Shown: positions 1-9,016, numbered from the stretch's first letter. The stretch: 40,017 bases of DNA from Collinsella aerofaciens (GCF_005844325.1 NZ_SPFY01000020.1:1-40017); one strand, 5' to 3'. Numbers and translations: made by a program. The notes: generated by a model from the letters alone, not told the origin.

Positions 1-36
1 GGGTCAGCCCGTGGGAGGCCAGGGCGCCGCTGACCG
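1..36 (+). rRNA. rrf: 5S ribosomal RNA, 3' end (partial)
   Basis: The first ~36 bases read like the 3' part of a 5S rRNA: a CCC-GTGGGAG-GCCAGGGCGCCGC core matching the conserved loop E / helix IV-V region, which in other bacteria reads like TGCGAGAGTAGGRCGCCGCC, then a CTGACC end that would pair with the missing 5' end. A strong terminator follows at 71-101, as expected at the end of an rRNA operon. The 5' part lies outside the window, so the exact 3' end is approximate. Confidence 0.7.
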
Positions 37-70
37 GTGGACGGCACCGAGCCGTACGCTTGAACTTAGA

Positions 71-101
71 AGGGGGAGGCCTCGCGGCCTCCCCCTTTTT
101 T
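71..101 (+). terminator. Rho-independent terminator of the rRNA operon
   Basis: An 11-bp perfect stem (71-81 with 86-96), loop TCGC, followed by a run of T to 101. It lies just after the 5S rRNA end and before the reverse-strand gene that ends at 166. Confidence 0.9.
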
Positions 102-165
102 GCGTTTACCGGGCGTAAATGACTCATTTACACCAGACGATCTTATCGTTTTTGGTATTGAGCTT

Positions 166-633
166 TTATTTAAAGAAAATAAATCGAATAACAAGGGCAA
201 CTGCTATGACCGCAATGATCAAAAGCAGGATTGTCAGTCGATGCTGCTTGCGTCGTTTACTTGTCGAAACGAAGATTGATTTTCCCTGTTTTGGCGTTTC
301 GAGATAGCGAGCCGAATGCGTCAAGGTTTGCTTTGGTCGAGGACCTCTTTGTCGATGAGTGGCGGATGCTTTCATCGGCTCATCACTAGCTGCGCTGTTT
401 TTAGATAATGGTGCGTCTTTCAGATATACAGGGTCTCCCGAGGCGACGCCCATATGCTTACGTCCCGTTTGGGCATCCTCGAGCGTTTGATATCGATTTC
501 TCGTCACATATTCGGGCTCTGCATCATTAATGGGCTCTTGCGAGATGTGGGGGCGACGGAACCGTGGCGGCTGCGTGGAAATATCTTCCCCCTGCGTCGG
601 CATAAACATATTGTTCTGGTTTTGGTCGTCCAT
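166..633 (-). CDS. Hypothetical protein with C-terminal membrane anchor
   Basis: 155 residues, family not recognised. Residues 1-125 are polar, rich in Pro, Gln, Arg and Thr, and probably disordered. A basic patch (SKRRKQHR) comes just before a single hydrophobic segment at about 131-152, and only three residues follow. This is the layout of a tail-anchored or single-pass protein with its long N-terminal part in the cytoplasm. Start ATG at 633 has AAAGGG 6-7 bases upstream. The gene is more AT-rich than its neighbours and sits alone between the rRNA terminator and the divergent hsp20. No enzymatic motif is visible, so no function is assigned. Confidence 0.6.
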   Translation of the reverse strand: MDDQNQNNMFMPTQGEDISTQPPRFRRPHISQEPINDAEPEYVTRNRYQTLEDAQTGRKHMGVASGDPVYLKDAPLSKNSAASDEPMKASATHRQRGPRPKQTLTHSARYLETPKQGKSIFVSTSKRRKQHRLTILLLIIAVIAVALVIRFIFFK

Positions 634-755
634 GATGCCCTTTAGCTCGTTACCAACAACGTGTACGCGCTCATTGTAAGCCCCTTGTTATTTGTAGCTG
701 TGGACATACTCGTTATTTAAGCTCTGGTTCAAAGAACCTTAACCTTCCAAAAACC

Positions 756-846
756 TGAGTCTTACTCACTTAGATATGCTTATAGTACTGGACTCAAAAA
801 ACTTTATAGTCGGTGTATATATGAGCACCGGGTGGGCATATATAAG
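756..846 (+). promoter_or_regulatory. AT-rich control region upstream of hsp20
   Basis: The 277-base divergent gap 634-910 holds a perfect inverted repeat TGAGT-CTT-ACTCA (756-768), a further ACTCAA at 792-797, two TTATAGT copies about 24 bases apart, and a small hairpin CGGTG/CACCG (811-815, 826-830). TGAGT/ACTCA half sites recall the HspR-binding HAIR element (CTTGAGT-N7-ACTCAAG), but the spacing does not fit, so assignment to a named heat-shock repressor is not supported. No clear -35/-10 pair was fixed. Confidence 0.35.
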
Positions 847-910
847 AACGTCAAAAGAAGTCCCAGTCACCTAGAAGATGACTCGGCAGTCCTATAAAGG
901 AGTGGTAAAC

Positions 911-1342
911 ATGGCAAGCATGGTTCCTTATCGTTCGGTTTTTGGCGTTCGTCCCTCTGCTAGCTCGCTGTTCGATCTGTTTGATGATATGAGTGACCTG
1001 GCGAACAGCTCTATTGCCTCCAAGGCGTTTCCCGTTGACGTTGAGGATAAGGGCGATGGCTATGAGGTCAAGGCTTATCTGACCGGCGTCGCCAAGGACG
1101 ATATCGATGTCGAGCTTAATGAGGGCCGTCTGTCCATTAGCGTGAATGTCGAGGAAGACGAGGAGAACGAGGGCAAGAACTTCCTGCAGAAGGAGTTCAG
1201 CTCGTACAGCGCGACGCGTGGCGTATATCTGAAGGACGCTTCGAGCGAGGGTCTCTCTGCTAAGTATGCTGACGGCATCCTGACCGTTACGGTTCCCAAG
1301 ATCGTCGAGAAGAAGAACGTTACGAAGATCTCCATCGACTAA
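911..1342 (+). CDS. Hsp20/alpha-crystallin family small heat-shock protein
   Basis: 143 residues. Small heat-shock proteins are ATP-independent holdases that bind unfolding proteins as oligomers in the cytoplasm. The alpha-crystallin domain covers about residues 40-135: FPVDVEDKGDGYEVKAYLTG at its start, then VELNEGRLSISV, and near the end the conserved A-x-x-x-x-G-x-L-T-V-T-VPK motif (AKYADGILTVTVPK). The C-terminal tail carries an I-x-I-like end (KISID) that may act as the oligomerisation anchor. The start at 911 is chosen because AAAGGAG lies 8 bases upstream; an open frame extends back to 878 without such a site. Single-gene unit with its own terminator at 1377. Family certain, client proteins unknown. 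Confidence 0.93.
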   Translation: MASMVPYRSVFGVRPSASSLFDLFDDMSDLANSSIASKAFPVDVEDKGDGYEVKAYLTGVAKDDIDVELNEGRLSISVNVEEDEENEGKNFLQKEFSSYSATRGVYLKDASSEGLSAKYADGILTVTVPKIVEKKNVTKISID

Positions 1343-1376
1343 CGTTTCCGATGGTCAGAGCTTTTGAGCCAAGATA

Positions 1377-1408
1377 AAGGGGCTGGGATTTGATTCCCGG
1401 CCCCTTTT
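1377..1408 (+). terminator. Terminator between hsp20 and the MBL gene
   Basis: Twelve-base stem (1377-1388 with about 1395-1407, one G-T pair) around TTTGAT, then TTTTGTTTT. The A-rich left side lets it also serve the convergent gene ending at 1424. Confidence 0.85.
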
Positions 1409-1423
1409 GTTTTATTGAGCGGT

Positions 1424-2233
1424 CTATACAATGGTTGTCGGTTGATACTGACTTGCAGGGCGTATCGAGAGTTTTCGCGATCCTTGGAGAAGGGTTGCGG
1501 AGCTGCCAACCTCGTCATCCAGGGTTGCGGCCAGAGCTTTGGCATAGCTTTTGACGGTAAGGCTCGGACGATTGTTATCTTGGCTGATATGCATGGCAAT
1601 GAGCTGTTCGGTGCGATCGGTAACAAGTTCGCGCGCGGCTTCGGCGGCTTGGCCATTGGAGAGGTGTCCCCTTGCAGACAGGATGCGCTCCTGAAGAAAG
1701 CGGGGATATTCTCCCTCGCGCAGCATGGTCACATCGTGGTTGCTTTCGAGCGCGAGGACTCGACAATCTTTGAGGGTGTTCATGGCTTGGCTCGATAGCT
1801 CTCCGGTGTCGGTGGCAAAGCCGATGGAATCATCGAGGGCGTCGAATCGATAGCCGACTGGATTGATGACATCGTGTGATGTTGAGTAGGTTTGCACGTG
1901 GATGCCGGCAATGGATAGGGCGTCGCCGGGATCGAATTCCTCGACAGACAGATGCGAAAGATTTTCTTTGTTCGAAAGAGTGCCCCTGCTGGCAAAGAGG
2001 GGGCCGTGCCAGTGCTTGCACCAGACATCGAGGCCCTTGATGTGATCGCTATGCTCATGAGTAATGAGAAGAGCCGAGACGTTGTCTGCCGAGAGCCCCA
2101 GTTCTGCCATGCGTTTTAATGTCTCGCGGCGAGACAGTCCGTCATCGACCATAATGAGCCCCTGCGGGCCCTCGATAAGTGCGCAGTTGCCTTTAGAGCC
2201 ACTGCCGAGGATATGAAGGTGCAGACGAGACAT
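1424..2233 (-). CDS. MBL-fold metallo-hydrolase, WalJ/YycJ-like
   Basis: 269 residues, metallo-beta-lactamase fold. The metal-binding motif HxHxDH is intact (THEHSDH, His59-His64), a further His is in TSHDVINPVGY, and the metal-bridging Asp is in FATDTGE. The start SRLHLHILGSGSKGNCALIE is typical of the YycJ/WalJ group, which in Firmicutes is linked to the WalRK system and was proposed to be an exonuclease acting with DNA repair. No walRK genes are nearby, so that link is not shown here. An open frame continues upstream to 2314, but ATG 2233 begins exactly where the family begins and leaves a 48-base divergent gap to tilS. Substrate is inferred only. Confidence 0.85.
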   Translation of the reverse strand: MSRLHLHILGSGSKGNCALIEGPQGLIMVDDGLSRRETLKRMAELGLSADNVSALLITHEHSDHIKGLDVWCKHWHGPLFASRGTLSNKENLSHLSVEEFDPGDALSIAGIHVQTYSTSHDVINPVGYRFDALDDSIGFATDTGELSSQAMNTLKDCRVLALESNHDVTMLREGEYPRFLQERILSARGHLSNGQAAEAARELVTDRTEQLIAMHISQDNNRPSLTVKSYAKALAATLDDEVGSSATLLQGSRKLSIRPASQYQPTTIV

Positions 2234-2281
2234 AAGATTCCAAAGGATACAATGGGTGCGGACGAATAGAGGAGGAAGCAA

Positions 2282-3823
2282 ATGCCAACGGTATCTCAGC
2301 ATTATGGACACCATGCTGCATCGTGGGCTGATGATAAAGCCTTGGCAACGCGGCGGACGGCTGCCCCCGTGGTGCTCATGGTATCAGGTGGTGCGGACTC
2401 GACGGCTTTGCTCCTTATGGCGTGCACATCAAAGTTGGATATTCTGGATGGGCGTGGTGTGGCCCCCATCGCGCGCGAGCGACTGCACGTGCTGCATGTG
2501 AACCATCATCTGCGCGGCAAGGCGTCCGATGGCGACGAGGCCTTTGTGCGTGAGCTCTGCGCACAATATGGTTTACCGCTGTGTGTCGAGCATGCATATT
2601 TTGATGATGAATCGGGCAATATCGAGGCGGCTGCCCGCGAGGTGCGCTATGCCGCGGCGCGAAGGTATGTTCGCGAGCTCTGCGCCCAGACGGGGGCACC
2701 GCGAACGGCGGCTCGTATCTGCACCGCGCACACGTCTTCGGATCGCGCGGAAACGTTTTTGATGAACGCGATTAAGGGTTCGGGGCCCGCTGGCCTATCG
2801 AGCATTCCTCGCCGGAGGAATATCGTGGTGCGTCCCTTGCTCGACCTGACTCACGGCGAGCTGGTGGGCTATCTGCAGGTACATGGTCAGCCGTGGCGTG
2901 AAGACGAGAGCAATGAGGACATCTCGTATCTACGAAACTACGTGCGCCATCGAGTGATGCCGGTGGTGGCGCAGCGCAACGCGAGCGTCTGCAAGACGAT
3001 TGGCGCCGCCTGCGAGATCTTAGGCGATGAGGACGCGTTTTTGTCTCAGCTTTCGGCACAGGCGTTTCGAAGCTGTTTGCGCAAAGAGGCAGCGGGCGCG
3101 CTGGTGCTCGATGCCAGGCGCCTTGCTGCAGCCGAGGTGGTAATCGCGCGGCGCATCGTGCGACTGGCGATTAAGCGCATCGATCCGGACGCCCGTCCAG
3201 GGATGCGACATGTGGAGCGAGTCCTTTCCTGCGTTGCCGAGGGTGCCGGCTCGGTCACGCTTCCGGCGGGGATTGACGCACGCATTGAGTTTGGCATGCT
3301 GGCGTTTAAGGCGCCGGCGGCTCGCGAGGGCCTGGTCGCGGACTGGGTTACCGTGCCCGGCCGTTTGCCGTTGGGCGGGGGACGCATGCTGGTCACAGAA
3401 CCGATGGCCGTTGAGCCGGGATGCGATATCGTGCGCCGAGCCCGTGAGCTTGCGGCTGCCGGGGAAGTGACAGCTTTGGTAGACGCGGCTGCCCTGGGTT
3501 TTGCCGACAGCGATAGTGAGCGGATCCTGGCGGGCTCGCGTGGCGAGATCCCTGCCGAGGCGCGATTGGCGCGCCTGTGGGTGGACGGTCCAGCACCGGG
3601 AGACGTGATGTGCCCGTTAGGGATGAGTGGCCGAAGCAAGAAAGTATCCGACTTGCTAGGTGAGGCTCGCATTCCCGTTTCCGAGCGCGCCGGCGTGCCC
3701 ATGGTGAGGACGGCGCCGGGGGGTGCCGTGGTGTGGGTCGCCGGAGTTCGCGCGGACGAGCGTTTTAAGTGCACGGCCGCAACGCGCGTGGCATATCTGC
3801 TCCGCGTGGTCGATGCGGAATAG
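2282..3823 (+). CDS. tilS: tRNA(Ile)-lysidine synthase
   Basis: 513 residues. TilS adds lysine to C34 of the CAU-anticodon tRNA-Ile using ATP, so that it reads AUA rather than AUG. The N-terminal PP-loop domain has SGGADST at residues 35-41, LHVNHHLRG, and the family signature TAHTSSDRAETFLM-N near residue 150, followed by GL-SIP and RPLL. The C-terminal part ends in a domain with SGRSKKVSDLLGEARIPVSERAGVPMV, which matches the TilS C-terminal substrate-binding domain. Start ATG 2282 has AGGAGG 8 bases upstream. It is first in the tilS-hpt-ftsH order conserved in many Gram-positives. Confidence 0.95.
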   Translation: MPTVSQHYGHHAASWADDKALATRRTAAPVVLMVSGGADSTALLLMACTSKLDILDGRGVAPIARERLHVLHVNHHLRGKASDGDEAFVRELCAQYGLPLCVEHAYFDDESGNIEAAAREVRYAAARRYVRELCAQTGAPRTAARICTAHTSSDRAETFLMNAIKGSGPAGLSSIPRRRNIVVRPLLDLTHGELVGYLQVHGQPWREDESNEDISYLRNYVRHRVMPVVAQRNASVCKTIGAACEILGDEDAFLSQLSAQAFRSCLRKEAAGALVLDARRLAAAEVVIARRIVRLAIKRIDPDARPGMRHVERVLSCVAEGAGSVTLPAGIDARIEFGMLAFKAPAAREGLVADWVTVPGRLPLGGGRMLVTEPMAVEPGCDIVRRARELAAAGEVTALVDAAALGFADSDSERILAGSRGEIPAEARLARLWVDGPAPGDVMCPLGMSGRSKKVSDLLGEARIPVSERAGVPMVRTAPGGAVVWVAGVRADERFKCTAATRVAYLLRVVDAE

Positions 3824-3874
3824 CGTCCCACGCCTGCTATTCTGTGCGACGTTGACGGTATTCCCGCGCTGATG

Positions 3875-3905
3875 GCGCACGGGCTGGTAAATTTACCCCG
3901 TGCGC
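3875..3905 (+). promoter_or_regulatory. 31-base palindromic hairpin between tilS and hpt
   Basis: GCGCACGG (3875-3882) pairs with CCGTGCGC (3898-3905). Between them lies a perfect 12-base palindrome GGTAAATTTACC (3886-3897), so the whole folds into a long stem with a three-base bulge. There is no T run, so this is not a typical terminator; an operator or mRNA processing site is possible. TAGAAT at 3909-3914 could be a -10 for hpt-ftsH. Confidence 0.5.
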
Positions 3906-3970
3906 TGCTAGAATGTGAAGTTCGCGTCCATACGGCGGTGTGTGGGCGATAAGCACAAGAAAGGGTTGTC

Positions 3971-4519
3971 ATGGCTTCTCAACATCCGGATATCGAGAAG
4001 GTTCTGTTTACGCAGGAGGATATCGACGGTATCGTCTCTCGCTTGGGCGAGGAGATTACTCGCGACTACGCGGGTAAGGATCTGGTGCTGATTGCGGTCC
4101 TGCGCGGCGCCGTGGTCTTTATGGGCGACCTGATGCGTAAGATCGAGCTGCCGACCAACATCGATTTCATGGCTGTTTCGAGCTACGGCGACGGTGTGAA
4201 GTCCTCGGGTATCGTGCGTATCATTAAGGACCTGGATATCGACATCCGCGGTCGCGACGTGCTGATCGTCGAGGACATTCTGGACTCGGGCCTGACGCTC
4301 AAGTATCTGATGAAGAACCTCGAGAGCCGCAAGCCCGCTTCTCTGGAGGTCGCCGCCTTCCTGTGGAAGGACGTTGAGGACCGCGTCTCGGCCATCACGC
4401 CCAAGTATGTTGGAACCCATTGCCCCGATGCCTTTGTGGTGGGCTACGGCCTCGACTATGCCGAGCGCTATCGTAACCTTCCGTATCTGGGCATTTTGAA
4501 ACCGGAGGTTTATTCGTAA
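3971..4519 (+). CDS. hpt: Hypoxanthine phosphoribosyltransferase
   Basis: 182 residues, normal length. Converts hypoxanthine (and usually guanine) plus PRPP to IMP or GMP in purine salvage. The PRPP-binding motif is present at residues 98-110 (LIVEDILDSGLTL, with the two acidic residues E101-D102). VLRGAVVFMGDLMRKI at 43-58 is the conserved loop that precedes the flexible SSYGDGVKSSG loop at 70-80, and the C-terminal DFVVGYGLDY motif appears as AFVVGYGLDYAERYRNLPYLG. Its stop is one base from the ftsH start, so the two are co-transcribed. Confidence 0.95.
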   Translation: MASQHPDIEKVLFTQEDIDGIVSRLGEEITRDYAGKDLVLIAVLRGAVVFMGDLMRKIELPTNIDFMAVSSYGDGVKSSGIVRIIKDLDIDIRGRDVLIVEDILDSGLTLKYLMKNLESRKPASLEVAAFLWKDVEDRVSAITPKYVGTHCPDAFVVGYGLDYAERYRNLPYLGILKPEVYS

Positions 4520-4520
4520 G

Positions 4521-6659
4521 ATGCCCGACGACCGTAACGATAACAATTCCCAGACTCCCCGGGAGCCTAAGATCCCGGGGATGCCCGGAGGCAAGAAGCC
4601 CACGCGTACGGGCTGGCTGTATTTCATTTTGGCTTGCGCGCTTCTGGGCTACGCCTTCTTTAACATGGGCTCTGGCTTTGCCAATTCCAGCAATACCGTA
4701 AAGCTCGCGACGAGCGAGATGGTCAACGCCATTAAGCAGGATCGCGTCGAAGATCTGACCTATACGGTTCAAGACGGAAGCGTGACGGGTCATTACTGGA
4801 AGACGAAGAAGGACAAGGGCGATACGAGCGAGCTCAAGAGTTTCTCCTCGACCTATGTCGGCTCCGATTCGCTTGCCGAGCTCATGGCGGAGCACCCCGA
4901 TACCAAGTACATCGTCAACACCAACGACCCCGATTTTTGGGGCGACTTGGCGATGAGTGTGCTTCCGACGATCGCCCTTATCGCCATCATGTTCTACTTT
5001 ATGCGCCAGATGATGGGCGCCAACAACAGGAACATGCAGTTTGGCAAGACCAACGCTAAGACCAACGAGGCCACACGCCCCAAGGTCAAGTTCGAGGACG
5101 TTGCCGGCGTGGACGAGGCAGTCGAGGAGCTCGAGGAGATCCGTGACTTTTTGAGTGATCCGGATCGCTATCGCAAGCTGGGCGCCAAGATCCCGCGTGG
5201 CGTGTTGCTGGTTGGCCCTCCGGGCACCGGTAAAACGCTGCTGGCCAAGGCCGTTGCCGGCGAGGCGGGCGTGCCGTTCTTTAGCATCTCGGGTTCCGAC
5301 TTTGTCGAGATGTTCGTAGGTGTCGGCGCCAGCCGTGTGCGTGACCTCTTTAAGGAGGCCAAGTCCCAGGCCCCGTCGATCATCTTCATCGATGAGATCG
5401 ATGCCGTGGGACGTCAGCGCGGAGCTGGGTTGGGCGGCGGTCACGACGAGCGCGAGCAGACGCTCAACCAGCTGCTGGTCGAGATGGACGGTTTTGAGGA
5501 GAGCGAGTCGGTCATCCTGATCGCCGCCACCAACCGCCCCGACATTCTGGATCCGGCGCTGCTGCGTCCCGGCCGTTTTGACCGTCAGGTTACGGTCGAC
5601 CGTCCGGACGTGAAGGGCCGCGAGCAGATCTTGCGCGTGCACGCTGAGAACAAGCCGATGGACGAGGACGTTAAGTTTGAGAAGCTCGCCCAGATGACTG
5701 TTGGCTTTACTGGTGCCGATTTGGCGAACCTGCTCAACGAGTCTGCGCTGCTGGCCGCTCGCCGTCATCGTTCCGTGATCTCGATGGACGAGGTCGAGGA
5801 ATCGATGGAGCGCGTGATTGCCGGACCGCAGCGCAAGGGTCGCGTGATGACCGAGGCCGAGCGCACCACGATTGCCTACCACGAGAGCGGTCACGCCCTG
5901 GTGGGCCACATCCTTGAGCACTCCGATCCGGTCCACAAGATCTCGATCGTCAGCCGCGGTCAGGCTCTGGGTTACACGCTGCAGCTTCCGCAGGAGGACC
6001 ACTTCCTCAAGACCAAGAACGAGATACTCGACGAGCTCGCCGTGTTCTTGGGCGGTCGCGTTGCCGAGGAGCTCATGTGCGATGACATTACGTCGGGCGC
6101 GAGCAACGATCTGGAGCGCGCAACCAAGATGGCGCGCGAGATGGTCACACGTCTGGGCATGAGCGAGGAGCTGGGCACTCAGGTCTTTGGCGAGGCGCAG
6201 CATCAGGTATTCCTGGGCCGCGACTATGCCGATCATCAGGATTACTCCGAGGAGACGGCGCGCCGCATTGATATCGAGGTTCAGCGCATCATGCGCGAGG
6301 CCCATCGTCGTGCTGTCGAGATCTTGGATGCCCGTCGCGATCAGCTCGATCTGATGGCGAAGGTGCTGCTTGAGCGCGAGACTGTCGAGGGCGATGCCGT
6401 GAATGCCCTGCTCGATAACGAGTGGGACGCCTACCTTGAGCGCGAGGGCGATATCCTGGCGGCCAAGGAGGAGCGCAATGCCAAGGCGGCCGGCATGCCG
6501 ACCAAGAAGCGCGCGCCTCGTATGAGCGAGGAGGAGCTGGCGGCTGATGCCGCGGCCTTTGCGCAGGCGGCCATGCAGGAGGATGCCGAAGTCGCATCCG
6601 ATGATGCCGGCGATGACTGTGCCGTTAATGCCGGTGCCGACACCGACGACGACAAATAG
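4521..6659 (+). CDS. ftsH: ATP-dependent zinc metalloprotease FtsH
   Basis: 712 residues. Membrane-anchored AAA+ protease that degrades misfolded membrane proteins and some regulators. Two membrane segments (about 32-50 and 146-163) flank an extracytoplasmic domain. Walker A is GPPGTGKT at 232-239, Walker B is [11 protein letters not shown], the second region of homology is [20 protein letters not shown], and the zinc motif is HESGH at 454-458 with the later Asp probably in [10 protein letters not shown]. The C-terminal ~60 residues are Ala/Asp/Glu-rich and low-complexity, a longer acidic tail than in E. coli FtsH. Follows hpt by one base. Confidence 0.97.
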   Translation: MPDDRNDNNSQTPREPKIPGMPGGKKPTRTGWLYFILACALLGYAFFNMGSGFANSSNTVKLATSEMVNAIKQDRVEDLTYTVQDGSVTGHYWKTKKDKGDTSELKSFSSTYVGSDSLAELMAEHPDTKYIVNTNDPDFWGDLAMSVLPTIALIAIMFYFMRQMMGANNRNMQFGKTNAKTNEATRPKVKFEDVAGVDEAVEELEEIRDFLSDPDRYRKLGAKIPRGVLLVGPPGTGKTLLAKAVAGEAGVPFFSISGSDFVEMFVGVGASRVRDLFKEAKSQAPSIIFIDEIDAVGRQRGAGLGGGHDEREQTLNQLLVEMDGFEESESVILIAATNRPDILDPALLRPGRFDRQVTVDRPDVKGREQILRVHAENKPMDEDVKFEKLAQMTVGFTGADLANLLNESALLAARRHRSVISMDEVEESMERVIAGPQRKGRVMTEAERTTIAYHESGHALVGHILEHSDPVHKISIVSRGQALGYTLQLPQEDHFLKTKNEILDELAVFLGGRVAEELMCDDITSGASNDLERATKMAREMVTRLGMSEELGTQVFGEAQHQVFLGRDYADHQDYSEETARRIDIEVQRIMREAHRRAVEILDARRDQLDLMAKVLLERETVEGDAVNALLDNEWDAYLEREGDILAAKEERNAKAAGMPTKKRAPRMSEEELAADAAAFAQAAMQEDAEVASDDAGDDCAVNAGADTDDDK

Positions 6660-6671
6660 TCTTTGTGGTGA

Positions 6672-6705
6672 AAGCCTCCGCGGGGAAACCTGCGGAGGCT
6701 TTTTT
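6672..6705 (+). terminator. Terminator after ftsH
   Basis: Ten-bp perfect stem AAGCCTCCGC / GCGGAGGCTT (6672-6681, 6692-6701) with a T run. Ends the tilS-hpt-ftsH unit. Confidence 0.92.
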
Positions 6706-6724
6706 GAGCGATATTGGGCCATCT

Positions 6725-6784
6725 GTTGATTGGGGACAGACTTAAATGAGCGTTTTCACGCATTTAAGTCTGTCCCCAATCAAC
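6725..6784. repeat. 60-base perfect inverted repeat, GGGGACAG family
   Basis: Two perfectly complementary 24-base arms (6725-6748 and 6761-6784) separated by 12 bases. The arms contain TTGGGGACAGACTTAAATG. It sits between the ftsH terminator and the aminotransferase promoter and has no T run, so it is not a terminator. The GGGGACAG core is shared with other palindromes in the window and with dispersed palindromic repeats (REP/MITE-like) of other bacteria. Confidence 0.85.
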
Positions 6785-6844
6785 ATTGCTGCGGCACTTT
6801 GCTCGGCTAAAGCGTACAATAGCGCCTATGCGAAAGGGGAACAG

Positions 6845-8029
6845 ATGATCAACGAAACTATGTATGCTCACGGTGCGGAAAGCTCCATCATCCGCGAGAT
6901 TTTTAGCTATGGTCTTGAGCGCAAGGCGCAGATCGGTGCGGAAAACGTATTCGATTTTTCGTTGGGCAATCCGAGCGTTCCGGCGCCCGATGCCGTGGCG
7001 GAGTCGATTAAGAAGGCCCTGGAGCTGCCGAGTGACCAGCTGCACGGCTACACCCCCGCACCGGGCCTGCCGCAATGTCGTGCCGCTGTGGCCGAATCGC
7101 TCAACCGCCGCTTTGGCACGAGCTATGAGGGCAAAGACGTCTTTATGACCGTGGGCGCGGCGGCTTCGCTCACTTGTACGCTCAACGCCGTTACGAATCC
7201 GGGCGACGAGGTTATTGTTATCGCTCCGTACTTTCCGGAGTATCGCGTTTGGATTGAGAAGGCCGGCTGTACGTGTGTCGAGGCGCTCGCCGATGAAGAT
7301 ACGTTCCAGCTGAGCGTGGACAACGTGCTCAAGGCGATTACCGATAAGACGACTGCCGTCATCATCGACTCGCCGAATAACCCGACCGGTGCCGTATATA
7401 CACGCGACACGCTGACGCGACTGGCCAATGTTCTGCGCGAGGCCAACGCTCAACGCGATCCCGAGAATCAGATTATGCTCATCTCGGATGAGCCGTACCG
7501 CGAGATCGTGTACGGTGCCGAGGTGCCTTGGGTGCCCTCGATCTACGAGAACACCGTGGTGTGCTACTCGTATTCTAAGTCGCTTTCGCTGCCGGGCGAG
7601 CGCGTGGGATGGATCCTTGTTCCCAATACGAATCCTCAGGCAGATCGTCTAATGCCCGCCGTTGCCGGTGCCGCCCGTACGCTGGGCTTCGTGTGCGCGC
7701 CGGCGCTCTTTCAGCGCGTAATTATCGACTGCATCGATGAGCCGAGTGACGTTGAGGCCTATGCACGCAACCGCACCGCGCTTACCGACGCACTAGCGGA
7801 GTATGGCTACACCTATGTTGAGCCGGATGGCGCGTTCTACCTATGGGTGAAAGCGTTGGAGCCCGATGCGAATGCGTTTTGCGAGCGCGCAAAGAAGTAT
7901 GAGTTGCTTGCGGTTCCCTCGGACAGCTTTGGTATGCCGGGTTGGTTCCGCCTGGGCTATTGCGTGAGTTACGAAACGATTGTCAATTCGCTACCCGCTT
8001 GGAAACAGTTGGCGGACGAGTATCGTTAA
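6845..8029 (+). CDS. Pyridoxal-phosphate aminotransferase, class I/II
   Basis: 394 residues, fold type I aminotransferase. The PLP-binding lysine is K245 in YSYSKSLSLPGERVGW. Other family marks are the DSPNNPTGAVY loop, SDEPYREIVYG holding the PLP-pyridine Asp, and a C-terminal substrate Arg in WFRLGYC. The N-terminal KNPS-type start is seen as FDFSLGNPSVPAP, typical of the AspC/AlaT-like group. Substrate cannot be told from the sequence. Start ATG 6845 has AAAGGGGA just upstream; the frame is open further 5' only because it runs through the inverted repeat at 6725-6784. TACAAT at 6815-6820 is a likely -10. Monocistronic, with a weak hairpin downstream at 8064-8094. Confidence 0.9.
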   Translation: MINETMYAHGAESSIIREIFSYGLERKAQIGAENVFDFSLGNPSVPAPDAVAESIKKALELPSDQLHGYTPAPGLPQCRAAVAESLNRRFGTSYEGKDVFMTVGAAASLTCTLNAVTNPGDEVIVIAPYFPEYRVWIEKAGCTCVEALADEDTFQLSVDNVLKAITDKTTAVIIDSPNNPTGAVYTRDTLTRLANVLREANAQRDPENQIMLISDEPYREIVYGAEVPWVPSIYENTVVCYSYSKSLSLPGERVGWILVPNTNPQADRLMPAVAGAARTLGFVCAPALFQRVIIDCIDEPSDVEAYARNRTALTDALAEYGYTYVEPDGAFYLWVKALEPDANAFCERAKKYELLAVPSDSFGMPGWFRLGYCVSYETIVNSLPAWKQLADEYR

Positions 8030-8063
8030 AAGTAAAGCGCTCTGCCTACAATGTTTTACGTGA

Positions 8064-8094
8064 AACGGGGTTTGGTGTTAAGCCGGACCCCGTT
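8064..8094 (+). terminator. Hairpin after the aminotransferase gene (weak terminator)
   Basis: AACGGGGT (8064-8071) pairs with ACCCCGTT (8087-8094), with an inner GG/CC pair. No T run follows, so termination would be weak or factor-dependent. TACAAT at 8152-8157 downstream is a plausible -10 for the next gene. Confidence 0.4.
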
Positions 8095-8194
8095 GTCATG
8101 GACGTTGTGTCTTTGGGATGGAGCGGTTTTACGACTATCGAAGGCTATGCGTACAATGAATATAAGCGACGGCCGTGCCAGATAAGGAGACCTG

Positions 8195-9016
8195 ATGCCC
8201 TACCTGCTTTCTTGTGACATTCATACCCATACGATGTTCTCTGCGCATGCATATTCGACCATTGAGGAGAATGTGTACTGGGCGGCAGAGCGTGGCCTGC
8301 AGGTGCTCGGATCTGCCGACCATCTGAGCTCTATGGTTACGGCTTGCCCCAATGACCTGCGCAGTTACCAATTCTTTATCAACCAGGATATCTGGCCGCG
8401 CATTTGGAGCGGCGTGCTGGTGCTGCGTGGTGCCGAGGCCGATATCGTTTCGCTGGACGGAAGCCTGTTTGGCGAGGACACTCCTGTCACGCTCGATATT
8501 GCCGGCGATTCGTACAGCCGTCAGCATTCACTGTTCGATTTGGTTACGCGTAATTTGGATTATTTGGTTGCAAGCGTGCATAATCCGCAGATTGCTGAGG
8601 GCGCGACGCTGGCCCAAACGACCGAGATGTATGTCAATGCCTTGGAACACCCCAAGGTGTTCATGCTGGGCCACGCGGGTCGCTCGGGCGTGCCGTTCGA
8701 TATCGACGAGGTACTGTTGGCAGCTAAGGCCAAGCACAAGATTATCGAGATCAACAACCATAGTCTTGAACACGGTGTCGACACTGAGCATTGGGCCGTA
8801 TGCCGCAAGATCGCCGAGCGCTGCGCCGAGCTGGGCGTGGGCATTGGCGTGTCGACCGATGCCCACATTGGCATGGCCATTGGCAAGCTCGATCACGCGC
8901 GCAAGATGCTCGACGAGATTCACTTCCCGCTGGATTTGATCGTGACGCGCGACCGCGAGACGCTGCTGCGCGAGATGGCGGCAGCCGGCGTGTGCGATCT
9001 GCGCAATGGGATGTAG
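8195..9016 (+). CDS. PHP-domain phosphatase, YcdX-like
   Basis: 273 residues. PHP domains hydrolyse phosphoester bonds with a tri-metal centre. Visible metal motifs: DIHTHTMFSAHA at 8-19 (HTH pair), GSADHLS near 39-45, RGAEADI near 78, ASVHNP near 125, GHAGRSG near 158 and the closing STDAHIG near 219. The order and spacing match the YcdX-type stand-alone PHP phosphatases rather than the PHP domain of DNA polymerase III or histidinol phosphatase. Start ATG 8195 has AAGGAGA 7 bases upstream. Natural substrate unknown. Convergent with the methyltransferase gene that ends at 9095. Confidence 0.85.
   Translation: MPYLLSCDIHTHTMFSAHAYSTIEENVYWAAERGLQVLGSADHLSSMVTACPNDLRSYQFFINQDIWPRIWSGVLVLRGAEADIVSLDGSLFGEDTPVTLDIAGDSYSRQHSLFDLVTRNLDYLVASVHNPQIAEGATLAQTTEMYVNALEHPKVFMLGHAGRSGVPFDIDEVLLAAKAKHKIIEINNHSLEHGVDTEHWAVCRKIAERCAELGVGIGVSTDAHIGMAIGKLDHARKMLDEIHFPLDLIVTRDRETLLREMAAAGVCDLRNGM

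Noticed and set aside
756-797. HspR HAIR or HrcA CIRCE operator upstream of hsp20
   Set aside because: TGAGT/ACTCA half sites exist but the 3-base spacing and flanks fit neither consensus.
4395-6722. Open reverse-strand frame of 775 codons opposite ftsH
   Set aside because: Antisense shadow of FtsH; sequence is His/Leu/Arg-rich without recognisable domain.
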